64,000 bases of DNA, from NCBI RefSeq assembly GCF_900115755.1, contig NZ_FOXQ01000001.1, forward strand, positions 682,001 to 746,000, in the 5' to 3' direction. Shown here piece by piece: positions 53,386 through 62,369 of the stretch. Position numbers and translations under genes: made by a program. Every line of letters starts with the position of its first letter. Position 1 is the stretch's first letter. This DNA comes from Parafilimonas terrae (GTDB lineage Bacteria; Bacteroidota; Bacteroidia; Chitinophagales; Chitinophagaceae). The notes below the pieces were generated by a model. That model was given only the letters and a program-made list of their open reading frames with translations, had not been told where the DNA came from and did not search any database.

Positions 53386-53433
53386 AATCAACCAGTCAAC
53401 TAATCAACCAGTCAACTAATCAACCAATCAACT
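53386..53433. repeat. Tandem 16-bp repeat, three units
   Basis: Two exact copies of AATCAACCAGTCAACT and a third with one change (G to A) lie directly before the glycosyltransferase start codon, in the translation-initiation region. Confidence 0.85.
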
Positions 53434-53441
53434 AAAAAAGC

Positions 53442-54554
53442 ATGGACAAGAAACTAAAAGTAGCCCACGTAATCCGCGTATTCAGCTATGGCGGCGCAGA
53501 AGTTTTGCTGCGTGAATGCTTTGCCCATCCGTATTTTAAAGAAAATGTAGAATCTGATTTATATATTCTCGATCACAAAAAGCTTGGCCTTGTTCCGGAA
53601 GTAAAACCCAACATTAATTCAATTCATTATTACAGGATTACAACGCCAAAGTTTCCGATAGCGTATGCAAAATTTTTGCGGCATATCATAAAAGACAAAT
53701 ACGATATTGTTCACATGCACCTGCCCGTTGCAGGATGGATGACCATTCCGGCGAAATTATTTAACCGAAAAACAAAATTTGTTTACAGTGAGCATAACCT
53801 TGTAAATTTTTACGCCAAATACAATTATTATTTAAGCGGCCTTACTTATGGTTTTTTCGATTGCCTGGTTGCTGTTTCTTATGAGGTGGGCGAAGTAATA
53901 AAAAAGGTGCATAAAGGTTGGTTTTATAAAACCAGGAAAGCCGTTACAATTCTCAACGGTATCAATACAGATAAGTTTACTAATGCACATCGCGATTATG
54001 ATAATGCTAACAACAATTTCACGGTTGGGCTGGTGGCAAGGTTTCGCCCGCAAAAACGGGTTGACCGCTGGGCTGAAGTAGCCGCCGAAGTGCATAAGCT
54101 CAACCCAAACATAAAATTCCTGATGGTGGGTGATGGGCCTGATGATGACATGCTGCGTGAAAAAATAAAGGCCTTAAACATGGAAGGCAAAATTGAATTG
54201 CCCGGCATGTTAAGCGATACGGCAAGCGCCTTTAAGCGTATTGATATTTTTTTACTTACGAGTGATTTTGAAGGATTGCCGCTTGCTATTATGGAAGCCA
54301 TGAGCACGGGCTGTGTACCGGTGGTAAGCAATGTCGGCGGCATTAAGCAATTGCCATTTGACGGCTTTGGATATAAGTTTGATGATTTTAACCCCGCAGA
54401 AATTGCCAGGGTTATTGCAGCTTATGCAGATGATCCGCAGAAATTTAAAACAGAAAGCCAGCGTGCAAGAAGTTTTGTCGAGCGCAATTATTCACTCACC
54501 AAACAGGTGCATGAAATAGTGGATTTATACAGGGAATTAAAGCAAACCAATTAA
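53442..54554 (+). CDS. Glycosyltransferase family 4
   Basis: A 370-residue GT4 (GT-B fold). The N-terminal half has VAHVIRVFSYGGAEVLLRECF and DIVHMHLPVAGWM; the C-terminal half has VGLVARFRPQKRVDRW, FLMVGDGPDDDMLREKI, LPGMLSDTASAFKRIDIFLLTSDFEGLPLAIMEAMSTG with the EGLPLAIMEA donor-binding signature. It is a retaining transferase that adds a sugar to the growing polysaccharide unit. Last gene of the plus-strand polysaccharide run. Confidence 0.93.
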   Translation: MDKKLKVAHVIRVFSYGGAEVLLRECFAHPYFKENVESDLYILDHKKLGLVPEVKPNINSIHYYRITTPKFPIAYAKFLRHIIKDKYDIVHMHLPVAGWMTIPAKLFNRKTKFVYSEHNLVNFYAKYNYYLSGLTYGFFDCLVAVSYEVGEVIKKVHKGWFYKTRKAVTILNGINTDKFTNAHRDYDNANNNFTVGLVARFRPQKRVDRWAEVAAEVHKLNPNIKFLMVGDGPDDDMLREKIKALNMEGKIELPGMLSDTASAFKRIDIFLLTSDFEGLPLAIMEAMSTGCVPVVSNVGGIKQLPFDGFGYKFDDFNPAEIARVIAAYADDPQKFKTESQRARSFVERNYSLTKQVHEIVDLYRELKQTN

Positions 54555-54592
54555 TTTTTACGGGGAGAATAGAAGGAAACGCGAAAGTCTTA

Positions 54593-55351
54593 TTATTTCA
54601 ATAGCACATAATCGCCCTTCGCATCAATTGAAATTACCGGCAATTTTTTTTCCTTTTCAAAATAATCATATACTTCTTTCAGTTTATCAGCAAACTGCTC
54701 AAGATCAGGCTGGTCTTTCATTGTCTTTTCCAGGTAGGCCATGCTCTTGGGATTATCAAAACGAACAGGATAAATGTGCACAGGAATAAAATCCTGCCCG
54801 TTGCTTTTGGCGCTCATCGCCAAAATATACAATTCTTCAATCTGCGGGTCCTGGATGGGAATACAGCCAACTGTTATACAACTTCCATGAATATAAATAT
54901 CGCCGCCGGGATTAAATTTATTGGCGGTACATATAATTTTATCGGAGGCATTAGGATAATTCAATCCCAGCGACATGTGGTAATTACTGTTGGGCTTAAA
55001 TTCATTGATATAATAAAAGCCTTCAGGCACCTGGTAATCGCCCTGCATGCGCTTGGGGCCTAAAGTGCCGGCCAATGCGCACACAGAATAGGTTTTAAAT
55101 AATTTAAACGGTTCATTCCTGCTGTTGCGCATCCAAACTTCTAACTGGCTGTCATATTTAAAAGAACGGATATACATTTGTTTCACAGGCCATTGCAACC
55201 CGGCAGCGGCTAACTGTTTCTTTAAGGTGTCTGCCTTGCGGTTCATTGCCCCGCTTACGCGGGGAAAATTAGACTGGTAATCCATGAACGACGGCTGTGC
55301 TGCTGCACACAAACCCATAAAAACCAAAGCAGCTAAAAGAAAAGATTTCAT
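54593..55351 (-). CDS. L,D-transpeptidase, YafK type
   Basis: A 252-residue exported protein with a signal peptide (MKSFLLAALVFMGLCAAAQ). The YkuD catalytic signature is IHGSCITVGCIPI, with the active Cys in GC and the His before it. PEGFYYINEFKPNSNYHMSLGLNYPN is the usual preceding segment of YafK-like L,D-transpeptidases. It may crosslink, or cut, peptidoglycan or attach proteins to it. It is convergent with the glycosyltransferase gene and not part of the polysaccharide operon. Confidence 0.92.
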   Translation of the reverse strand: MKSFLLAALVFMGLCAAAQPSFMDYQSNFPRVSGAMNRKADTLKKQLAAAGLQWPVKQMYIRSFKYDSQLEVWMRNSRNEPFKLFKTYSVCALAGTLGPKRMQGDYQVPEGFYYINEFKPNSNYHMSLGLNYPNASDKIICTANKFNPGGDIYIHGSCITVGCIPIQDPQIEELYILAMSAKSNGQDFIPVHIYPVRFDNPKSMAYLEKTMKDQPDLEQFADKLKEVYDYFEKEKKLPVISIDAKGDYVLLK

Positions 55352-55658
55352 CCGTAAATTTTTGTTTTTTTATAGTGAGGTGAAACGGCTTAACATATAT
55401 TATGCTGTGCAATAATTTAATATGTGCGTTTTATAGTTGCAAAATAATTTAAAAATGGCGGGATACGAAATTATCCGATTGTTAATGTTGAAGCAGCTAT
55501 GTCACTTGTGAATGAAATAATGGAAAAACTCCGCTCAGCCATTCATCAATTAATCAGGCAGGCAATTAAAAAGAAAAGTACTTTGAGGTTCCAATCTTCT
55601 AACTAATTATCCCGGCAACTTAACCAGCTTTATTTATTCATTCAAATAATGATGTGGT
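55352..55658. other. Intergenic region with one possible small ORF
   Basis: A 307-bp gap between the L,D-transpeptidase and lipoprotein genes. It contains a possible 35-codon ORF (see 55499-55606) and otherwise AT-rich DNA. No RNA gene or terminator seen. Confidence 0.4.
55499..55606 (+). CDS. Possible 35-residue basic peptide ORF
   Basis: ATG-initiated frame MSLVNEIMEKLRSAIHQLIR... followed by a Lys-rich tail. The first 25 residues could form an amphipathic helix. It has no recognised family and no signal, and may be a chance frame in the intergenic region. Confidence 0.2.
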   Translation: MSLVNEIMEKLRSAIHQLIRQAIKKKSTLRFQSSN

Positions 55659-56036
55659 ATGAAAAAAATTTCATGGTTAGTTGTATGCAACCTGTTAGTG
55701 CTATGCTTTATAATCTCCTGCTCCCGGTCAGGCGGCCATAATCTTAATTACGAAGTAAGTGAATCGGGAACATATTTCATTATACGTGCAAAATATGATA
55801 AGCAGCAATCAGAAGAAGTTGACAGGTTTATGGACAAATATTTTGATGAACATAAAAACGTTTCATTTACAAACACTGTAATTAATGCAATCCTTACTCT
55901 TGACGATGGCACCAGTTTTTACATAAAAAAGCAGCCGGGATATATTTCTATCAAATTCAATAAAGAAAAAAATTCGCCGGCGGCCTACAAGCAAATGAAA
56001 CTCCTGGGCGAACGGTTAAAAACAGCTATGCAATAA
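55659..56036 (+). CDS. Hypothetical small lipoprotein
   Basis: A 125-residue lipoprotein (MKKISWLVVCNLLVLCFIISC; lipobox Cys21) followed by a compact alpha/beta domain (TYFIIRAKYDKQQSEEVDRFMDKYFDEHKNVSF, then LDDGTSFYIKKQPGYISIKF). The pattern is compatible with a small two-layer fold, but I do not recognise a family. It is a single gene. Confidence 0.7.
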   Translation: MKKISWLVVCNLLVLCFIISCSRSGGHNLNYEVSESGTYFIIRAKYDKQQSEEVDRFMDKYFDEHKNVSFTNTVINAILTLDDGTSFYIKKQPGYISIKFNKEKNSPAAYKQMKLLGERLKTAMQ

Positions 56037-56252
56037 ATTCTATCCGGTTTTCTCTCCCGCATATTTTAATTGAGCAGCATTTTACCTTAATATAAAACCG
56101 GTGTCGTTAACTTCTGAAAGATTGCAATTGAAAGTTGAATATTGAGCATTGCCTGTTGAGTGTTATGCAATTAATCCTGGAGGCCGTGGGTTACCTATCC
56201 TGCTTTTGCTTATTAACAGCAACAGGCTTTTGATTTTTAATTTCCCGGTTAC

Positions 56253-57413
56253 ATGCAGCTTATTTCAAAAACGGAGTTGCCGCGCATAAAACACCGCACT
56301 GCGGCGCTGGTATATTTTTTTCTTTCAGGATTTGGCTACTCCACATGGGCATCACGCATACCCGGTATCCAGCAGCAGCTACATATAAATGAAGCGCAGT
56401 TAGGAGCTGCCTTACTTGCTGCGCCCATTGGCGTATTGATAACCGTGCCGTTTACAAGTAATTTATTAAACCGCTACAGCAGCAAAAGCATTATGATCCT
56501 TGGGGCGCTTTTTTACAATGTAATGCTTGCCCTGCTGGCATTCACAACCCATTTATGGCAATTGTGCATCGTATTATTTTGCTTTGGCTCTTCACGCAAC
56601 CTCCTCAATTTATCTATGAACGCCCAGGGCGTAGAAGTGCAGCGTTTATACGAACGGTCCATCATTACCAGCTTTCATGCGGTGTGGAGCATGGCCGGCT
56701 TTGCGGGTGCAGCCGTGGGTTATCTCTTTGTTGTATCCGGGTTACCGCTCAGCGTTCATTTTTTATCAGTTAGCATAATACTCATTCTTCTTTCTGTTAT
56801 CTTCTACCCCAACACTTATTATATTTTGCAACAAACCAGCCAGCGTAAAAAGTTTTTTGTGTGGCCCGATAAAGCGCTGATTGTTTTTGCGCTCATTGCA
56901 TTTGCTTCCATGGCTTGCGAGAATGTGATGTATGACTGGAGCGCCATCTATTTTAAAAAAGCCGTGCTTGCCCCAAAAGATACCGCTACCGCAGCCTTTG
57001 TTTTATACATGGTTTGCATGACAACGGGCAGGTTTTTAGGCGACAGGATTGTACCAAAATTTGGCACCCATACCATTCTAAAATATAGCGGCCTCTGCAT
57101 TTTTTCGGGACTATTAACAGCCAGCCTCTTTCCATATATAATACCGGCGTCTATAGGCTTTGTACTTACCGGCTTTGGTGTATCGTGCATTATACCGCTT
57201 ATTTTCGGGCTTGCCGGAAAATCTACTACTATGAGCAGCGGTACGGCCATCGCTTCTGTATCCACAGTTAGCTATTTTGGTTTTTTAGCCGTTCCTCCCG
57301 GCGTAGGTTTTATAGCACAGGCAATTGGTTTAAGATGGTCATTCGGCATCATCGCCCTTTTCGGCGCAGCCATTTTTTTGCTTGCCTCAACAATCAAGAA
57401 AGATGAAGGTTAA
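56253..57413 (+). CDS. MFS transporter, YbjJ-like
   Basis: A 386-residue major facilitator with about 12 helices. The N-terminal segment LSGFGYSTWASRIPGIQQQLHINEAQLGAALLAAPIG and the central loop SSRNLLNLSMNAQGVEVQ, together with a later ASMACENVMYDWSAIYFK, are typical of the YbjJ/FucP-adjacent branch in Bacteroidota. It is unlike the sugar transporter at 6090-7334. Substrate unknown. Single-gene unit. Confidence 0.88.
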   Translation: MQLISKTELPRIKHRTAALVYFFLSGFGYSTWASRIPGIQQQLHINEAQLGAALLAAPIGVLITVPFTSNLLNRYSSKSIMILGALFYNVMLALLAFTTHLWQLCIVLFCFGSSRNLLNLSMNAQGVEVQRLYERSIITSFHAVWSMAGFAGAAVGYLFVVSGLPLSVHFLSVSIILILLSVIFYPNTYYILQQTSQRKKFFVWPDKALIVFALIAFASMACENVMYDWSAIYFKKAVLAPKDTATAAFVLYMVCMTTGRFLGDRIVPKFGTHTILKYSGLCIFSGLLTASLFPYIIPASIGFVLTGFGVSCIIPLIFGLAGKSTTMSSGTAIASVSTVSYFGFLAVPPGVGFIAQAIGLRWSFGIIALFGAAIFLLASTIKKDEG

Positions 57414-57780
57414 TATACCATGCGCCTCATTTTAGAAATACCGGAAAAAAGATTATCCAAAGAAATACCCAAAATATATTTTAGACATCACTGGGCTGTT
57501 AAGCGCTTATTTTATTTTTAAAAACACAGTTTAGAAATTAAAAAATCACTTCCTGCGGAAGGCCTTCTCAGGCTTATTTAAAATAATAAGCAGTGCCGGA
57601 ATATTATACGTATAGAAAAAAAATGCTGTTGAATGAAAGCCTGATATAAAGCAGCGGTGTATTAACTATGTACCTTATACACGACAGGTAATGAGTTAGT
57701 TATATAATTTTAAATTTTTTGCTGCCGTCTTATTTGGGTATAAAATTTGGTTTGATTTCTAAAATTTAAAATCTTATGCT
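57414..57780. other. Long AT-rich intergenic region, no gene seen
   Basis: A 367-bp stretch without a credible ORF on either strand. It is AT-rich, with short palindromes such as GCGGAAGGCCTTC near 57556. It probably holds the promoter and leader of the small gene at 57781, but no exact TAnnTTTG box was found. Confidence 0.4.
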
Positions 57781-57972
57781 ATGAACGTAATAACAGCTAC
57801 AAAATCCGGTTTGTCAATTATTGTTGACCAGCTCCAAAAACAAAAGGAGGAGCTCACCGCCATTTATAACAATGCTATTACCAATGGCGAAAAATTAACT
57901 GAGGTGAAAACAATTTATATCACTTTAAAGGATGTGGATAAACGTTTAAGCGAGTTATTACGTATTTGTTAA
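57781..57972 (+). CDS. Small helical hypothetical protein
   Basis: A 63-residue protein, almost wholly helical with coiled-coil spacing (GLSIIVDQLQKQKEELTAIYNNAI, then LKDVDKRLSELLRIC). It begins at an ATG just after a long leader and is followed within 21 bp by a perfect terminator, so it is probably a real, separately transcribed gene. No family recognised. Confidence 0.6.
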   Translation: MNVITATKSGLSIIVDQLQKQKEELTAIYNNAITNGEKLTEVKTIYITLKDVDKRLSELLRIC

Positions 57973-57993
57973 CGTCATTGTTCTCCTGCGCAT

Positions 57994-58026
57994 AAAAAGA
58001 ATCCCATGCATCATGGGATTCTTTTT
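57994..58026 (+). terminator. Strong intrinsic terminator
   Basis: A perfect 15-bp stem AAAAAGAATCCCATG / CATGGGATTCTTTTT with a 3-nt loop, ending in a T run. It terminates the small gene just upstream. Being symmetric, it could act in both directions. Confidence 0.92.
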
Positions 58027-58122
58027 ATTTATACAATTTCAGTTTAACACGCAGCAAATTAATTCTGCTTATAGTTTTGCAGCCCGTTGTAATAAAGCAA
58101 CCATTATTAAATTTTCCTGTTC

Positions 58123-59157
58123 ATGCAAAAACCTGTGCTGGTTATAAAACTTGGTTCTGCAACCATCAGTAAAGCTGATGGCTCTATTAATAAAATCATT
58201 ATAAAAAAAATTGCAGATGAAATTGCTGTGCTGTCTGCCAACTGGCGCATAGTGCTGGTGTCAAGCGGCGCGGTAGGCAGCGGCAAATCGTCCATCCAAA
58301 ATTATAAGGGCAGCATAACCGAACGTAAAGCGGCAGCGGCTGTGGGCAATCCCATACTTATACAATTGTACCATAAATATTTCCACAGGCATGGTATTTC
58401 CGTTGCGCAGGCTTTATGCGAGAGGCATCATTTTTCCAATCGCCTGCAGTTTCTCCAGCTTAAAGAAACATTCACTGCTTTCTGGAATAATAATATTCTC
58501 CCGGTGGTAAATGAAAATGATCTTGTAAGCAATATTGAATTAAAGTTTTCCGATAACGATGAGCTTGCCACATTAATTGCCGTTGGTTTTGACGCGGCAA
58601 CGCTTATTGTGTGTACATCTGTCGGCGGTTTTTTGGATGGTGAAAAAAAGATTATCCCTGTTATTGAAAAAATAGATAAGAACATACAAGGCTATGTGCA
58701 AAACGATAAAAGCAGCCTTGGCCTGGGCGGCATGTTATCAAAGCTTACGTTTACCAGGCTCGCCACATCGCTTGGAATAAAAGTGATTATCTGCGGTTTA
58801 AAGAAGACGGACTTTTTTACGTCGGCGCTGCAGGGTTTAAATGGCACTACTTTTATTCCGCAGAAATCAAATTTTAAAGCCCGGCAAAAATGGCTTGCCA
58901 GCGGTTCAATCACCCTCGGCAATATTGCGCTCGACGCCGGCGCTGCAAAGGCGTTGGCTAACCGCAAGAGCCTGCTTACTGTTGGCATAAAACAGGTGGA
59001 AGGCAATTTTACTTCGGGCGAAGTAGTGCAGTTAATGAATGATGCACAGGAAATAATAGGCGTGGCCAAAGTAAAATTAGACGCAAAAGAAATGCGCTCA
59101 CAAATAGCCCAGAAAAATACAGTAGCGGCACATGCAGATGATATTGTGATATTTTAA
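58123..59157 (+). CDS. proB: Glutamate 5-kinase
   Basis: A 344-residue ProB, the first step of proline synthesis from glutamate. The amino-acid kinase core has LVIKLGSATISK, LVSSGAVGSGK, PVVNENDLVS and DNDELATLIA. The C-terminal part from about residue 265 is a PUA domain (ARQKWLASGSITLGNIALDAGAAKAL), which is present in bacterial ProB. It is followed by proA, as usual, so the two make gamma-glutamyl phosphate and then glutamate semialdehyde. Confidence 0.95.
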   Translation: MQKPVLVIKLGSATISKADGSINKIIIKKIADEIAVLSANWRIVLVSSGAVGSGKSSIQNYKGSITERKAAAAVGNPILIQLYHKYFHRHGISVAQALCERHHFSNRLQFLQLKETFTAFWNNNILPVVNENDLVSNIELKFSDNDELATLIAVGFDAATLIVCTSVGGFLDGEKKIIPVIEKIDKNIQGYVQNDKSSLGLGGMLSKLTFTRLATSLGIKVIICGLKKTDFFTSALQGLNGTTFIPQKSNFKARQKWLASGSITLGNIALDAGAAKALANRKSLLTVGIKQVEGNFTSGEVVQLMNDAQEIIGVAKVKLDAKEMRSQIAQKNTVAAHADDIVIF

Positions 59158-59167
59158 ATCCATCCCA

Positions 59168-59270
59168 TCCTTCTCAAAGGGAAGGAGAAGAAGCCATCTT
59201 CTTTTTATTATTCTTTTAATATTTTAGGGGCAAAAAAGTTCTCTCCTTTGGAGAGGATCCAGGAGAGGCT
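59168..59270. repeat. Short palindromic repeats between proB and proA
   Basis: Two small hairpins: CTTCTC / GAGAAG near 59171-59191 and a perfect CTCTCC / GGAGAG (59241-59246 with 59250-59255). The second type, with a following CAGGAGAGGCT, resembles common intergenic repeats of this phylum. It leaves an AGGAGAGG motif 6-7 bp before the proA start codon. Confidence 0.5.
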
Positions 59271-59274
59271 CAAC

Positions 59275-60516
59275 ATGCAATCAATACAACCATTCATAAT
59301 AAAAACACATAAAGCCGCAGTTCATCTCCGTAATTGTACCGATGCGCAGATAAAAAAAACATTGAACATGCTGGCTGGCGCGCTGGAAGCAAATACAGCC
59401 GTTATTTTAAAAGCCAATAAAAAGGATGTGGCTAAACAGGATGTAAATGATCCGCGTGTTGACCGCTTAATGCTGAATGAACAACGCATTAAAAGCATTG
59501 CTAACAGCATAAGAAAAATAAGTAAGCTACCTAATCCTGCCAATAAAATACTTGACAAACGCACATTGCCTAATGGCCTCGAACTGGAAAAAATAAGTGT
59601 GCCGCTGGGTGTTGTGGGTGCAGTGTATGAATCAAGGCCGAATGTTACATTTGATATTGCCAGCTTATGTTTACGCAGCCAGAATGCCTGTTTATTAAAG
59701 GGCAGTAAAGAAGCCGAAGCAACCAACAAAGCATCTATAAAAATTATTAAAGATGTTTTAAAGGCTAACAAAATTGATGCGGATTGCATAACGCTTTTAC
59801 CAAGCGAAAGAGAAGTGGTGCAGGAATTATTTACGGCGACAAAATATGTGGATGTAATTATTCCCCGTGGTTCCGACAGCCTGATACAGTTTGTGCGTAA
59901 AAACAGTTTGGTGCCGGTAATTGAAACCGGCGCTGGCGTTTGCCATGTGTACGTTGAAGAAAATGCAGACATAAATAGTGCAGTGAATATTGTGGTGAAT
60001 GCCAAAACAACAAGACCTGCTGTTTGCAATTCATTAGACACAATTGTGGTGGATGAAAAAATAGCAAAACCATTTTTAGATAAGCTGCAGCCTTTATTTG
60101 AAAAATATCCTGTTGAAATTTTTGCTGATACAAAATCCTATACATTGCTGAAAGGTTATCAGCATCTTCAACATGCGAAACCCAGAGATTTCGATCGTGA
60201 ATTTTTAAGCCTGAAGTGTGCTGTAAAAGTGGTAAAAAATATAGACGAAGCATTAACGCATATTGCCCAGCATTCCACCAAACATTCCGAAGCTATCGTA
60301 TCAAAAAACAAAAAAAGCTGTGAACGTTTTTTGCGTGAAGTGGATGCTGCCGCTGTGTATGCCAACGCTTCTACAAGGTTTACTGACGGTGAAGAATTTG
60401 GTCTTGGTGCAGAAATAGGTATATCAACGCAAAAGCTGCATGCCCGCGGGCCATTTGCGCTGGAAAAATTAGTAAGTGAAAAATGGGTGGTGCGAGGTAA
60501 CGGGCAAGTGCGGTAA
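59275..60516 (+). CDS. proA: Gamma-glutamyl phosphate reductase
   Basis: A 413-residue ProA, the second enzyme of proline synthesis, with an aldehyde-dehydrogenase-like fold (GVVGAVYESRPNVTFDIASLCLRSQNACLLKGSKEA, VIPRGSDSLIQFV, VIETGAGVCHVY, active-site Cys in TTRPAVCNSLDT and FGLGAEIGISTQKLHARGPFAL). The start at MQSIQPFII is preferred to an ATG 27 bp upstream that lies in the palindromic repeat. Same strand as proB with 117 bp between. Confidence 0.95.
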   Translation: MQSIQPFIIKTHKAAVHLRNCTDAQIKKTLNMLAGALEANTAVILKANKKDVAKQDVNDPRVDRLMLNEQRIKSIANSIRKISKLPNPANKILDKRTLPNGLELEKISVPLGVVGAVYESRPNVTFDIASLCLRSQNACLLKGSKEAEATNKASIKIIKDVLKANKIDADCITLLPSEREVVQELFTATKYVDVIIPRGSDSLIQFVRKNSLVPVIETGAGVCHVYVEENADINSAVNIVVNAKTTRPAVCNSLDTIVVDEKIAKPFLDKLQPLFEKYPVEIFADTKSYTLLKGYQHLQHAKPRDFDREFLSLKCAVKVVKNIDEALTHIAQHSTKHSEAIVSKNKKSCERFLREVDAAAVYANASTRFTDGEEFGLGAEIGISTQKLHARGPFALEKLVSEKWVVRGNGQVR

Positions 60517-60573
60517 CTGCTTTCTTTAATATTCAACAATCCCCGCCTGGCCGAATTAGCCGGGCAGGAATAT

Positions 60574-60661
60574 CCAATGTTCAATGTTCAATAATCAATA
60601 CTCATTTTGCTAATGTTTACAATTGAACATTGGGTATTGCGCCCGTTGAATATTGATTATT
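60574..60661. repeat. Interleaved inverted repeats between proA and gpmA
   Basis: Two exact 11-bp inverted pairs: CCAATGTTCAA (60574-60584) with TTGAACATTGG (60623-60633), and AATAATCAATA (60590-60600) with TATTGATTATT (60651-60661). Their order is A, B, A', B', so both cannot form as nested hairpins. Similar TTGAATATTGA words occur near 56130. Confidence 0.7.
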
Positions 60662-60678
60662 CTTTTAAAACACACTCT

Positions 60679-61284
60679 TTATCTTACTTCCAAATCTTTC
60701 AACTTTTCATCATCAAATTCATAGGTTACGGGAACGCATGTTGCGAGTTCTCTTACCACAATTTGTTCTGGCGCCAGGCTTTCAATAAACATGATAAGGC
60801 TGCGCAAACTATTGCCGTGCGCAACCACTAAAACATTTTTTCCTTTAAGCAGTTCAGGTAAAATGGCCTTCTTAAAATAAGGTACAACACGTTCATAAGT
60901 ATCTTTCAGGCTTTCGCCTCCAGGAGGCGCAACATCAAATGAGCGGCGCCAGATGTGCACCTGTTCCGCTCCATATTTAATGGCCGTTTCCGCTTTATCT
61001 AATCCTTCCAGTTCACCATAGCTTCTTTCATTTAAGGCCGCATTTTTTATTACCGGTATATTTTGAAGCCCGCAACTATCCAGGATAATCTGCAAGGTAT
61101 GCTGTGCCCTTTTTAGCGCAGATGTAAATGCTATATCAATCTTTCCGTTCTTTAATTGTTTGGCTGCGCCTTCTGCTTCATGGCAACCGGTTTCGGTTAA
61201 TTCAACATCCTGCCAGCCGGTAAAACGATTCTCCAGGTTATATAAAGACTGGCCATGCCGCAGCAATATTAATCTCACATTCAT
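60679..61284 (-). CDS. gpmA: 2,3-bisphosphoglycerate-dependent phosphoglycerate mutase
   Basis: A 201-residue histidine-phosphatase-family enzyme. It has the phospho-His motif LLRHGQSLYNLENRFTGWQDVELTETG, the segment ERSYGELEGLDKAETAIKYGAEQVHIWRRSFDVAPPGGES and the second His in VAHGNSLR. These match dPGM (glycolytic interconversion of 3- and 2-phosphoglycerate). It is shorter than the E. coli enzyme (about 250) at the C-terminus, as in other Bacteroidota. Single gene, convergent with proA. Confidence 0.92.
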   Translation of the reverse strand: MNVRLILLRHGQSLYNLENRFTGWQDVELTETGCHEAEGAAKQLKNGKIDIAFTSALKRAQHTLQIILDSCGLQNIPVIKNAALNERSYGELEGLDKAETAIKYGAEQVHIWRRSFDVAPPGGESLKDTYERVVPYFKKAILPELLKGKNVLVVAHGNSLRSLIMFIESLAPEQIVVRELATCVPVTYEFDDEKLKDLEVR

Positions 61285-61356
61285 GCAAAAAGAATTCTAT
61301 GCAAATTAAGAAAGGGCAGTTTGAAAAGATATAGATAAAATTTACAGTATGAACAG

Positions 61357-62313
61357 TTAATTCCTGAATTCCTGGGAAACCATAATACCGTAACGGCCGC
61401 CGTCAAGAATGCCGATACCGATTCTGCCGAAGCCCGGTCTTAATATATTTTCTCGATGCCCTTCGGAATTCATCAATCCTTCATGTGCAAGGGAAAGTGT
61501 TTGCGCAAGCGCAAGGTTTTCGCCGGCCAGTGTAAAATGAACATTGGCTTCACGCATGCGGTCAAAAGGGTTAGCGCCTTCGGGTGTAAGATGCGCAAAA
61601 TAGCCACGCTTAAACATATCTGCCGAATGCGCCAGCGCCACTTTTCGCAGTGCGCTATCCGCAGCCAGTGAAGGCAGCCCTGCCTTGCGTCTTTCTTTAT
61701 TTACCATCTCCAGCATTTTTGCCTCAAGGTCGGAACGTTCAATAAAATCAGAAGTTTTAAACGGCAGCTTTACAATTTCATTGCTTTCCGGCTCCACCGT
61801 TAATTTATTCATGCTCCGGTTTACGGCCTTATCAAATACGGGGGATAATTTTTCATTCAGCCATTCTGCAGGCATCACGAAATTATCAGCCACAATACTG
61901 CTGCGTGCCGCATCGGCCACATCTTTGGAAATGGAGAGGGAAAACAGTAATGCGGAAAGTATAGACGCCAGTATCAGCCCATTGATAAAACCGGGAATCA
62001 TACCTGCTGCATGATTAATTGCACTGCGGTGCACGCGCACAGAGGCTGCGCTTAAAATAGCATCAATAATAAATGATAATAATAACCTGGTTGCGGTTAT
62101 AGCAATTATGAGCGATAATGGTGCGCTCCATACGCCAGGCGATGGCACATATCTTTCAATAATTTTTGCGAGGAAAGGATAAAATACAAACCCGAAACAA
62201 ACACTGGCTATCCAGCCGAATAGTCCAAGGCTGCCGGCTAAAAAGCCACGGTTCCAGCCCGCCCATATTGCCAGCAGCACAACTGCGATCAATAATGCAT
62301 CTACCCAATTCAT
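61357..62313 (-). CDS. CvpA-type membrane domain fused to a CAP domain
   Basis: A 318-residue protein starting at MNWVDALLIAVV (the frame extends 18 bp more). Residues about 1-160 are a CvpA-like module with four hydrophobic helices (NRGFLAGSLGLFGWIASVCFGF, LIIAITATRLLLSFIIDAIL, HAAGMIPGFINGLILASILSALLF). Residues about 200-318 form a CAP/SCP domain (MVNKERRKAGLPSLAADSALRKVALAHSADMFKRGYFAHLTPEG, GENLALAQTLSLAHEGLMNSEGHRENIL). CvpA proteins act in the inner membrane and CAP domains are secreted proteins of varied role. The CAP part would face the periplasm. Confidence 0.9.
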   Translation of the reverse strand: MNWVDALLIAVVLLAIWAGWNRGFLAGSLGLFGWIASVCFGFVFYPFLAKIIERYVPSPGVWSAPLSLIIAITATRLLLSFIIDAILSAASVRVHRSAINHAAGMIPGFINGLILASILSALLFSLSISKDVADAARSSIVADNFVMPAEWLNEKLSPVFDKAVNRSMNKLTVEPESNEIVKLPFKTSDFIERSDLEAKMLEMVNKERRKAGLPSLAADSALRKVALAHSADMFKRGYFAHLTPEGANPFDRMREANVHFTLAGENLALAQTLSLAHEGLMNSEGHRENILRPGFGRIGIGILDGGRYGIMVSQEFRN

Positions 62314-62369
62314 CGGGGCGTGCATAAGCAAAAACTATGCTACCTGTATAAAAAGATTTGTTATGGAGT

